DNA from: Candidatus Binatia bacterium
GTDB lineage: Bacteria > Desulfobacterota > Binatia > HRBIN30
Direction of reading: 5' to 3'
Length of the DNA: 64,000 bases
NCBI GenBank assembly: GCA_937925685.1
Contig: CALAMI010000015.1
Coordinates: 62,001 to 126,000, forward strand
A program made the translations under genes and the position numbers. Numbering within the stretch: position 1 is the first letter of the stretch; every line of letters starts with the position of its first letter. The notes beneath the pieces are model-generated. The model was not told the DNA's origin, did not search any database, and was given only the letters and a program-made list of their open reading frames with translations. Shown one piece after another: positions 37,625-45,221 of this stretch.

Positions 37625-38421
37625 CCCGCGCTGAACTGCGCCGCCACTTGGAGATGCTTCAACTCTCGGGCGAAGCTCTTGTCGTTCACACGGACCTTGC
37701 CTCTCTCGGCTTGGGGGAGCCGCCCGATCCTTATGAGTTCTGTGAAATGCTTCTTGAAGCCGTTGGGCCGGGAACTCTCCTCGTGCCTGCGTTCACGCCC
37801 AACACTCTGGTACCGCGGCCCATCTGGACCGATGGGGAACCAATGAGCGAACCCGTGGCATTTTCCCCGGACCTTCCCAGCGACGACCCTGTTGCAGAAG
37901 CACTGCGTCACTTCCCCGGAGCTTTACGAAGCCAGCATCCGACCCATTCTTTTATCGCGTTGGGCCCGTTGGCCCGCGAACTCCTTTCAACGCATCGCGA
38001 TAACAACCCATTGGGACCGCTAAAAAAACTCAATGTCCACCGCGGGTCGGTCGTACTTCTTGGTGCCAACTTGCGCCACGCCATGGCCTTGCACCTTGCC
38101 TTAGAGGCGAAGTTCCCAGCCATCGGTGCACGCCGCGTTGCCTTGCGGTTGAATGCCGGATCGCACGTCGAGAGAGTTGTGGTCGAAAATTTCCCTGGAT
38201 GCAGCAACGCGTTCGATAAGCTCGAAACGCTCCTCAGTTTAGAGGCGATCAAATTCGTTCCCTTGGCGCACAGCTCCCTGAGAAAAATTCCGCTTCGATA
38301 CTTGCTGCAACTGGCCCACACGGTGCTGCAACAAGATCCGTTCGCCCTATTCTGCAATGAAGCTGGCTGCACCGACTGCCTCGCCGCCAAGGCGCGCTTC
38401 AACGAGCCCGCGACAAACTAG
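37621..38421 (+). CDS. AAC(3)-family N-acetyltransferase-like protein
   Basis: The ATG overlaps the previous stop by four bases. The 266-residue protein belongs to the antibiotic_NAT/YokD fold: an N-terminal VVHTDLASLGLG, TLLVPAFTPN, SQHPTHSFIALGP and SVVLLGANLRHAMALHLALEA. Family members acetylate amino groups with acetyl-CoA, on aminoglycosides or on sugars and other amines. The C-terminus has CNEAGCTDCLAAKARF with three Cys, possibly metal-binding. Context with glgB does not suggest drug resistance. Confidence 0.8.
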   Translation: MTRAELRRHLEMLQLSGEALVVHTDLASLGLGEPPDPYEFCEMLLEAVGPGTLLVPAFTPNTLVPRPIWTDGEPMSEPVAFSPDLPSDDPVAEALRHFPGALRSQHPTHSFIALGPLARELLSTHRDNNPLGPLKKLNVHRGSVVLLGANLRHAMALHLALEAKFPAIGARRVALRLNAGSHVERVVVENFPGCSNAFDKLETLLSLEAIKFVPLAHSSLRKIPLRYLLQLAHTVLQQDPFALFCNEAGCTDCLAAKARFNEPATN

Positions 38422-38441
38422 GGGGCGAGTTCACCGAAGCC

Positions 38442-39767
38442 TTACGCCGCTTCACACCAGGCCGTGCCCAGGGCAAACTTGCGCCCTAGTACCGTTGCCA
38501 GCGTGTACGGCCCGTCCGGAATTACAACCAGGCGTGCCTCCCCTTCTTTTTGTCCGGCTCCCACCTGCTGCAGCGCTTCATCAAGGGCCTGCTCCGCACT
38601 CTCAGCCCACCGAACGGCAAACCCCGGGCCGAACCTGACCACCTGGCGGGGGGTGGCAATCCACACGGAAGCCTTACGCAGCACCTGACACAAATGCTGA
38701 ACCATCCACTGATCGACAGAGAAAAAGTCTGGTTGCCAAACACGCTCCATGAACATCTCTGGGGAGTCAACTGACCTCAGCAAGGTAACGAATTCGCGAC
38801 TGCCGGCACCCTCGCTAAGTTCGGCAACCAGGACAATGGCTCCGTCAGGACGCACGACATTGAGTGCTGCCGCGAGCCCCTTGATCGCTTGATACAAGGT
38901 TTGGTCCAACGGGTAGCCTCCGGCAGACACCAGCACGATGTCGGCGGGCTTTTCGACGGAAACCAAGACTTGCCTCTCTACCGCCAAGGCGCCCTGTTGA
39001 TGCGCCCACACCGGGTCACCCGCGAACACGCCGGTTAAACGTCGCTGCCGATCGACGGTGACGTCAAAAAGGAAGTCCGCACCGACTTTTTCTAAGATTT
39101 CGACCAGTTCCTCGTGAAAAGGATTCCCCTCCAAGATCCCAGGCCCCACCCTACCCTCGAGCATTCCCGGGCCATGCACCGAGCGAATGGTCTTGACGCT
39201 AGCAAGCCCCGGGCACAACGCTTTCCGCCCTCCGGAGTAACCCGCCATGAGGTGAGGCTCGATGAGCCCTGTCAGGATGCGCAAATCAGCTTCCAGGTAG
39301 CCTCTATCGATCCAAACCTCTGTTCCCCGGTTCGTCGTTCCAACGAACGCATGGGAGGCATCGTCGCGAGCGACATGATTGCGGATGCGATAAGAGCGGG
39401 TAATCTCCGGTCCGAGCATTTCTTCCAATTCTCGAGGATCGTTGGGGCGGTGCAATCCCGTGGCCACGAGAATTTCAACGCGGTCCGGACCTAACCCGCA
39501 GTCACGCAAGAGCTCTAATAGAGGCGGAAGAACTGCTGGATAAGGCACCGGCCGCGTTTTGTCAGAAACCACGACCACGCAACGGCCCCTCCCTCGTGCC
39601 AACTCCGGCAAAGGAACCGAAGCAATCGGCTCGAGCAAGGCCTGTCGCACAGCCAACTGAGGCGCAGATAACGCCGCCAGGCGTTTTCCTTGGACTACTT
39701 CCACATGTACCGCTGCTGGCAACGCGACTTCTACACCGCAGCGCCCGAATTCAAGTTGAACCTTCAT
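38442..39767 (-). CDS. larA: Nickel-pincer lactate racemase (LarA) family protein
   Basis: The 441-residue protein carries all the LarA catalytic positions with a constant two-residue offset from the Lactobacillus enzyme: Arg72, His106, His172, Lys182 and His198, in SDKTRPVP, ATGLHRPND and EPHLMAGYSGGRK. LarA uses a nickel-pincer nucleotide bound to the Lys to racemise lactate; relatives act on other 2-hydroxyacids. The cofactor genes larB, larC and larE are not here. It lies 34 bases after recR on the same strand. Confidence 0.87.
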   Translation of the reverse strand: MKVQLEFGRCGVEVALPAAVHVEVVQGKRLAALSAPQLAVRQALLEPIASVPLPELARGRGRCVVVVSDKTRPVPYPAVLPPLLELLRDCGLGPDRVEILVATGLHRPNDPRELEEMLGPEITRSYRIRNHVARDDASHAFVGTTNRGTEVWIDRGYLEADLRILTGLIEPHLMAGYSGGRKALCPGLASVKTIRSVHGPGMLEGRVGPGILEGNPFHEELVEILEKVGADFLFDVTVDRQRRLTGVFAGDPVWAHQQGALAVERQVLVSVEKPADIVLVSAGGYPLDQTLYQAIKGLAAALNVVRPDGAIVLVAELSEGAGSREFVTLLRSVDSPEMFMERVWQPDFFSVDQWMVQHLCQVLRKASVWIATPRQVVRFGPGFAVRWAESAEQALDEALQQVGAGQKEGEARLVVIPDGPYTLATVLGRKFALGTAWCEAA

Positions 39768-39801
39768 GGCTCGACTAGGAGCTTCCCCGAGCAGATGTCT
39801 C

Positions 39802-40410
39802 CTAGAGTTCCCGCCTTCCCTCGATTGCCTTACTCAAGGTCACCCCATCAGCGTACTCCACATCTGCCCCCATCGGCAGGCCGTGCGCGATGCGGCTCAC
39901 CCGGACACCTAAAGGCTTTATGAGCTTGGCCAAGTAGAGAGCCGTTGCCTCGCCTTCTGCCGTCGGGTTGCATGCCAAAATCACTTCGTTGACGCGGCCG
40001 GTTCGTAAGCGTTCAATCAGCTCACGAACGCGGAGTTGCTCCGGACCGACTCCGTCGAGTGGGGAGAGTGAGCCATGCAAAACATGATACTTTCCTTTAA
40101 AACCACCGCAGCGCTCGACAGCCACCACATCTGCCGGGCGCTCCACGACACAAATCACACCGCTGTCCCGGCTCGGATCCTGACAAAGCCGACAAGGATC
40201 CTCGCTCGTAAATGCTAAGCACTCTGAGCACAGTCGCGTGGAACGGCGGAGCTCGAGGAGAGCGTGCGCCAGTCGCTCCACTTCTTGGGCTTCCACACGC
40301 AACAAATGGAAGGTCAAGCGGGTGGCAGTTTTCTCTCCGACGCCAGGGAGTCTGGTCAACGCCCGAATGGCTTCTTCCAAAGGGGGCGGAAGTCCTGCCA
40401 TGTTGCGCAC
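39802..40410 (-). CDS. recR: Recombination protein RecR
   Basis: The 202-residue protein has the N-terminal helix-hairpin-helix (ALTRLPGVGEKTATRL), a four-Cys zinc finger (CSECLAF...CRLCQD) and a Toprim domain starting ICVVERPADVVAVE, ending with SRIAHGLPMGADVEYAD. With RecO/RecF it loads RecA at gaps. It follows ybaB by 28 bases in the conserved dnaX-ybaB-recR order. Confidence 0.97.
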   Translation of the reverse strand: MRNMAGLPPPLEEAIRALTRLPGVGEKTATRLTFHLLRVEAQEVERLAHALLELRRSTRLCSECLAFTSEDPCRLCQDPSRDSGVICVVERPADVVAVERCGGFKGKYHVLHGSLSPLDGVGPEQLRVRELIERLRTGRVNEVILACNPTAEGEATALYLAKLIKPLGVRVSRIAHGLPMGADVEYADGVTLSKAIEGRREL

Positions 40411-40438
40411 ATACCTCTCGTCAGCAATTCCCCGCTAC

Positions 40439-40765
40439 TCAAAACGACAAGCCGGGTATCTTCAACCCCCCGGTCACCTTTTGCATCTCCTCAGCAACAG
40501 CTTGTTGAGCCTTGCGGATCGCTTGGTTCATCACTGACTTCATCAGATCCTCCAGCATTTCCACATCGCCGCTTGAAACCACCTGTGGATCGATGGTGAC
40601 GCGTAACACCTCCAGTTTGCCGTTCATCTGCACCGTGACCATGCCTCCACCGGCGGTTGCTTCCACCGTAAGCTTAGCAACGTCCTCTTGAACCTTGGCC
40701 AAGCGCTGCTGCAGTTGCTGCGCCTGAGCGAACAAATCCCCTAAGCTTCCTACTCCCTTGACCAT
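40439..40765 (-). CDS. ybaB: YbaB/EbfC nucleoid-associated protein
   Basis: The ATG at 40765 shares a base with the dnaX stop (TGATG), giving 108 residues. The protein has the typical long helix (LFAQAQQLQQRLAKVQEDV), the turn ATAGGGMVTVQMNGKLEVLRVTI and the C-terminal helix ending MQKVTGG. It binds DNA as a dimer. The dnaX-ybaB-recR context agrees. Confidence 0.94.
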   Translation of the reverse strand: MVKGVGSLGDLFAQAQQLQQRLAKVQEDVAKLTVEATAGGGMVTVQMNGKLEVLRVTIDPQVVSSGDVEMLEDLMKSVMNQAIRKAQQAVAEEMQKVTGGLKIPGLSF

Positions 40766-42510
40766 CAAGAAGGACCCTTCTCCTGTACTCCCTGTCGCTC
40801 GCGAACCTCACGAATCTCCGCGCCTAAAATTTCGACTGTCTTGCGTACAGCGGGAACTTCGAGCACCTGACGAAGCAAATCCTTCATCGGCTCCTGTCGC
40901 TGCGACTTCTCGGAAGAGTTCTCTTCCGAGACGGCTTCAATGTGCACCGAAAAAGGCGAGGCAAAAAATTCCGAAGCCAGGGCGGCGAGTTCCTGGGCGC
41001 GCCCACCATGGGTCAAATACTGATAATGAATCCCGCGAGGAATCGTGATCTTGAGCCAGTCCTGACCCCATTCCACGCCAACCTTTGCCTGTAAGTGCGC
41101 CGCAATGAAGCGCCGGCGCTGACCGACGAATTCGAGAAAAGCTCGCCAGCGAGAATCTCCCCCCTCTGCAAACTCTAGGCTCTCTCTTCCTTCGCCTCGA
41201 GGTACGCCAGCAGGCGCGGGAGCCGTTGCGTTTGCCACCGCTGTCCCTTGGGCCTGCAAATGCCGCTCGGGAATCGCCTCCGGCGCGGACGAGTCCCTCG
41301 ACTGCCGGTTTTTGTCACCCCTTGGCGGCAATTTCCCCTGGTCTTCCAAGGTCGTCCGCGGGGACGGCTTGCCGTCGGCGAGCTGACGTAACTCCTCAGC
41401 CAAGGTTGCCAACGACACCAATGGCTCTGCCATCGCTAGCCGCAACAGGTGCATTTCCAAGCACAGCTTTGGTACCGGACTGCGACCGATTTCCGCTTCG
41501 GCTTGAAGCAGGGTCCGAAAGATTCGCTCGACATCCAAGAAGGAAACCGCCTCCGCTTGTTTCTGCACCGCAAGCAGTTCTTCCACCGGCAGTTCTTCTT
41601 TCAAAAGATCCGAAGCCCCAGCTTGGACCACAGCAATATTGCGGAAATGCTCGATACAATCCCGTACGAACCGACGAAGGTCGTCTCCGCACGTATATAC
41701 GTTCTCGACCAACGCAAGCACCCTGGATGGATCCCGGGCAATCAGCGCAGATGCCAGCTCCACCACCAAGGCCCGATCTGCCAAGCCGAGGGCAGCGAAA
41801 ATTTGATCATCCGTGATCCGACGTCCAGCAAAGGCAATCGTCTGATCGAGGAGCGACTGTGCGTCGCGCATGCTGCCCTCGCTCTCTCTTGCCAGAAAAA
41901 ACAAGCCCTTTTCCGAGATTTCCAGCCCCTCCTTTGCAGCGATCTCGCCCAGGTGACGCACGATCAAGCTCAAAGGGAGCCGCCTGAAATCAAAGCGCTG
42001 GCACCGAGACTGAACGGTGGCCGGCACCTTATGTGGATCCGTCGTGGCAAAAATGAACTTCACGTGTGCTGGAGGCTCTTCCAAGGTCTTCAACAAGGCA
42101 TTGAAGGCGCTGGTCGAAAGCATGTGGACTTCGTCGACAATGTAAATTTTGAAGCGGCACTGTGCAGGGCGGTAACGCACGTTTTCGATGATAGCGCGGA
42201 CGTCGTCCACTCCAGTGTTCGACGCACCGTCGATTTCCACAACGTCCAACGAGTTCCCTTGGGCAATCTGTTCGCAGTGGACACAAGCGTTACAGGGCTC
42301 CGGGGCCGGCCCACGATCGCAATTCAGTGCCTTTGCCAGCACCCGCGCCGCTGTAGTCTTACCGACACCTCGCACCCCGGTAAACAAAAAGGCGTGCGCC
42401 ACGTGCCCGGTACGTATGGCATTCTGTAGGGTACGTGTGACGTGTTCTTGGCCGACAATATCAGCAAAAGTCTGTGGCCGCCAACGGCGTGCGAGAACAA
42501 GGTACGTCAC
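40765..42510 (-). CDS. dnaX: DNA polymerase III gamma/tau subunit
   Basis: The start is the GTG giving VTYLVLARRWRPQTF, six bases after AGAGG. The 581-residue protein is the clamp-loader ATPase: GVRGVGKTT (Walker A), a zinc module (CNACVHC plus upstream Cys), VDEVHMLS (Walker B) and SRCQRFDFRR (SRC motif). A Pro/Arg-rich linker and a tau-like C-terminal domain follow. I see no AAAAAAG slippage heptamer, so a shorter gamma form by frameshift is not indicated. Confidence 0.95.
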   Translation of the reverse strand: MTYLVLARRWRPQTFADIVGQEHVTRTLQNAIRTGHVAHAFLFTGVRGVGKTTAARVLAKALNCDRGPAPEPCNACVHCEQIAQGNSLDVVEIDGASNTGVDDVRAIIENVRYRPAQCRFKIYIVDEVHMLSTSAFNALLKTLEEPPAHVKFIFATTDPHKVPATVQSRCQRFDFRRLPLSLIVRHLGEIAAKEGLEISEKGLFFLARESEGSMRDAQSLLDQTIAFAGRRITDDQIFAALGLADRALVVELASALIARDPSRVLALVENVYTCGDDLRRFVRDCIEHFRNIAVVQAGASDLLKEELPVEELLAVQKQAEAVSFLDVERIFRTLLQAEAEIGRSPVPKLCLEMHLLRLAMAEPLVSLATLAEELRQLADGKPSPRTTLEDQGKLPPRGDKNRQSRDSSAPEAIPERHLQAQGTAVANATAPAPAGVPRGEGRESLEFAEGGDSRWRAFLEFVGQRRRFIAAHLQAKVGVEWGQDWLKITIPRGIHYQYLTHGGRAQELAALASEFFASPFSVHIEAVSEENSSEKSQRQEPMKDLLRQVLEVPAVRKTVEILGAEIREVRERQGVQEKGPS

Positions 42511-42598
42511 ATCTAACCTCTCACCGGCTTCGAGGGCTACGCGCCTATCAACCCAGCTCGTCGACCTCCGCGACAAGTCCCCGGGGCCAATAGGCAGA

Positions 42599-42707
42599 GG
42601 TGATAGCTAGGTTTCCCCGCGGCACAGAGACGAGATCGATACCGCTGCTTCCTTCCGGACCTGACGGGGTTTTCAATCCGTCGCTTGCGCGGGACCTAGC
42701 TATCACC
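42599..42707 (-). ncRNA. ffs: Signal recognition particle RNA (4.5S type)
   Basis: On the minus strand the core GTCAGGTCCGGAAGGAAGCA, the universally conserved apical domain that binds Ffh, is present. The ends GGTGATAGCTAGG and CCTAGCTATCACC pair perfectly, closing a hairpin of about 109 bases typical of small bacterial SRP RNA. Its place just upstream of dnaX is common. Confidence 0.94.
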
Positions 42708-42805
42708 GCTACCTATCTCCGCAGCGGACAACGATCTATGGCACAAGAAGAACTCCATTTAAAGGCACCCCGACTTCCAGCCAAGTCTCTTGCCCGAGGT
42801 GGAAA

Positions 42806-42891
<86 letters not shown>

Positions 42892-43087
42892 GAAACTTTC
42901 CGGTCCTTAATGGGTTGCACGAAGCGATGCAACTCTACCCGTCGGCCTATCCCATGGCGCTAATTGTGCCGACGATGAACAAAAGCGGCGAATTTTTTAC
43001 CGCGTTGTAGTCTGTCTGGGCTGCGAAGCGCTCCTTCCTTCGATTGAGCTGCAGCTGGCCCGGGACTTGCGTGCCGCTACCATTGTT

Positions 43088-43789
43088 ATGGATGACCGAC
43101 AGGGTATCGGCGCCTGCCAAAAACCGGATTCGCAGCTTGGTTGGCCGCTACAGGGAATTCCCGTCCACGCACTCCCTCAACGGCGCCGCGGGCGCCCTCC
43201 AGGCATCTCCCCACAGCGGCGCGCCATGCTGGCTCATTGGGTCCGAGAGGGTCTTTCCCTCGGCGAGATTGCTCATCGCCTTGGTGTTTCTCGACAGTGT
43301 ATACACGTGCAACTGCGTAAGTGTCCCGAACTGGAAGCGTTGCGGCGGGAAGCCCGTGCCCGCATGTCGGCTGTTCGCGACGTGCAGAAGCAAGAACAAG
43401 CTGCGTGGGAGGCTCTGCTTTTCAGTAAACGACGAGGGGCCAAACCCCTCGTGAAGTTCCTCCTGGAAGCTCGCAGTCGGGGGTGGAACGTCGTGGTGCG
43501 CCCGCGAAAACGGCCCCGGATCAACGGGGTACCCCTTGCTTTCCATTGTCCTTCGCGGTCACGGCCGGCAAGCAATGGACAAAAATCTAAAGCGCACTAC
43601 TACCACATAAGAATCACTCGCACGGACTGGCTTCATGTGGTCTATTTGCCTTCTGGCAGGTACGTGATCTGGCTGCCCGGTTCGATCCACCGAGCGGGCT
43701 CTATCTATATTCCTATCAGCCGTGCCAGCACCACGACCAGCTGGCCCCGGTGGCCGGTGGCAGCCGAGCTTACCCAAAGTGCAGCCTAG
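43088..43789 (+). CDS. Unknown protein with N-terminal helix-turn-helix
   Basis: I start at ATG 43088 (233 residues); a GTG at 43067 is possible and neither has a clear ribosome-binding site. Residues 35-85 form a recombinase-like helix-turn-helix (RRRGRPPGISPQRRAML, then SLGEIAHRLGVSRQCIHVQL). The C-terminal half is basic, with aromatic-rich strands around HYYHIRITRTDWLHVVYLPSGRY and a PRWP motif. I do not recognise the domain. It could be a DNA-binding nuclease or mobile-element regulator. It lies beside tRNA-Ser(GGA) and stands alone. Confidence 0.6.
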   Translation: MDDRQGIGACQKPDSQLGWPLQGIPVHALPQRRRGRPPGISPQRRAMLAHWVREGLSLGEIAHRLGVSRQCIHVQLRKCPELEALRREARARMSAVRDVQKQEQAAWEALLFSKRRGAKPLVKFLLEARSRGWNVVVRPRKRPRINGVPLAFHCPSRSRPASNGQKSKAHYYHIRITRTDWLHVVYLPSGRYVIWLPGSIHRAGSIYIPISRASTTTSWPRWPVAAELTQSAA

Positions 43790-43907
43790 CTAAGACCTGC
43801 GACCGCGAGCCGCCTAGCTACTCCTGGCGCTTACCGGCCGAAGCGGGTGACGCACACGCGCACAGGACCTCTAGGCTTTCACTTCTCCATCGGGTACAGA
43901 TGGTCGC

Positions 43908-45059
43908 ATGCAGCGACTGATTGACGCGTGGTTCTCGCGCGACCGCGACGCCCAGCCGAGAATTTACTGGGCACGAACGAGAGACGGTTGGCGGCTCGCC
44001 CTGCACCGTTACGAACCCGAGGCAATGGCACACCGCACGCCCGTGTTACTATGCCACGGGATGTCCTCGAACCGATGGGACATGGACGGCCCCGGATCAA
44101 TTTCTCTAGCTCGATATCTCCTTGGCCATGGATACGACGTTTGGGTCGCTGAATTGCGCGGCGCAGGTCGGTCTATGCGACCGAACTGGTGGAACGGCAA
44201 AAGATACAACTGGTCCTTCGAAGATTATGTGTATCATGACGCCCCGGCTTTACTTCGCACAGTGCTACGCGAAACCAAACACACACGCGTGCACTGGGTC
44301 GGCCACTCCATGGGGGGGATGATCGCTTATGCAGTGTTGATGACGCCGATGGGAGAAAAAATTGCGAGCGCAGTCACCCTGGGGTCGCCAACGATGAGCC
44401 AGGTTGGTCACCCACTACTCGACGTAGGTCTGCCCTATCGAGGTCTGCTCCGTTTGCTCCCCGACCGGGTTCCTCTCGGAACCATCGCACGAATTACCGC
44501 ACCGCTGGCACCTTTGTTGGCCAAAGTCTTGGCCCGGCAAATTCACGAGCTGGGCTGGCACGAGGGTAACGCGGACGGTCGGTTGTTTCGCACCTTAATG
44601 CTCACCGCGGTCGACAACATCCCCGCCTCGCTGCTACGCGAGTTCGCGCGTTGGTACGAGCTGCGTGCGATGACCGACCGCTACGGGATGTTCGATTTCA
44701 CCGAACACCTCGAGCGCATCAAAACGCCGATTCTCATCATCGGTGGTAGTCGGGATGGCCTGACTCCTCCTAAAGACCTCCGCGTCGTCTACGAACGAAT
44801 TCGTTCCAAGAACAAAATGTTCCTCATCATCGGTAGAGAAACCGGGGCCTCGAACGACTATGCACATGCAGATTTGATCCTTGGCCTCAACGCCCCCAAT
44901 GACGTGTACCCAGTGATACTGCGTTGGCTCGAAAAACGCCGGCAAGCTGATGCACCCAGGACTCATCGAGTCCAACAACGCGAACGCAGCCAGGACAAAG
45001 CACTGGCACCGACCAAGGTCGTTCCCCTCGTGGCCCGACGACGGGGCCACAGTTCCTAG
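43908..45059 (+). CDS. Alpha/beta hydrolase (lipase-like)
   Basis: The 383-residue protein has the alpha/beta hydrolase marks PVLLCHGMSSNRWDMD (oxyanion region), the nucleophile elbow GHSMGGM, an acid in IIGGSRDGLTPP and a final His in YAHADLILG. The N-terminal 25 residues resemble the lipase lead (WARTRDGWRLALHRYEP). No signal peptide is seen. It probably hydrolyses esters; its substrate is unknown. Confidence 0.88.
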   Translation: MQRLIDAWFSRDRDAQPRIYWARTRDGWRLALHRYEPEAMAHRTPVLLCHGMSSNRWDMDGPGSISLARYLLGHGYDVWVAELRGAGRSMRPNWWNGKRYNWSFEDYVYHDAPALLRTVLRETKHTRVHWVGHSMGGMIAYAVLMTPMGEKIASAVTLGSPTMSQVGHPLLDVGLPYRGLLRLLPDRVPLGTIARITAPLAPLLAKVLARQIHELGWHEGNADGRLFRTLMLTAVDNIPASLLREFARWYELRAMTDRYGMFDFTEHLERIKTPILIIGGSRDGLTPPKDLRVVYERIRSKNKMFLIIGRETGASNDYAHADLILGLNAPNDVYPVILRWLEKRRQADAPRTHRVQQRERSQDKALAPTKVVPLVARRRGHSS

Positions 45060-45221
45060 GAAACCAGCTCAGCAGTCGACCCGAGCTCGTTACAAGCGAC
45101 GAGCTCGAAACCAAGGCTCGCACCGAATTGGCATCGGAAAGCCACCAGGTAAAACGGAGCAGCACGCTCGCGAGACGCTCTTGTGAGAGCGACCACAAAA
45201 CCTGTAGGATGATTTGTCACT

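Noticed and set aside
37621-38421. Aminoglycoside resistance gene
   Set aside because: The fold is AAC(3)-like, but the coupling to glgB and the MetE-like gene and the extra Cys motif do not support a resistance role.
40765-42510. Programmed frameshift giving a short DnaX
   Set aside because: No AAAAAAG-type slippery site is visible in the gene.
45060-45221. Small gene before the helicase
   Set aside because: Frames are short and show no start signal; it is probably just the promoter region.
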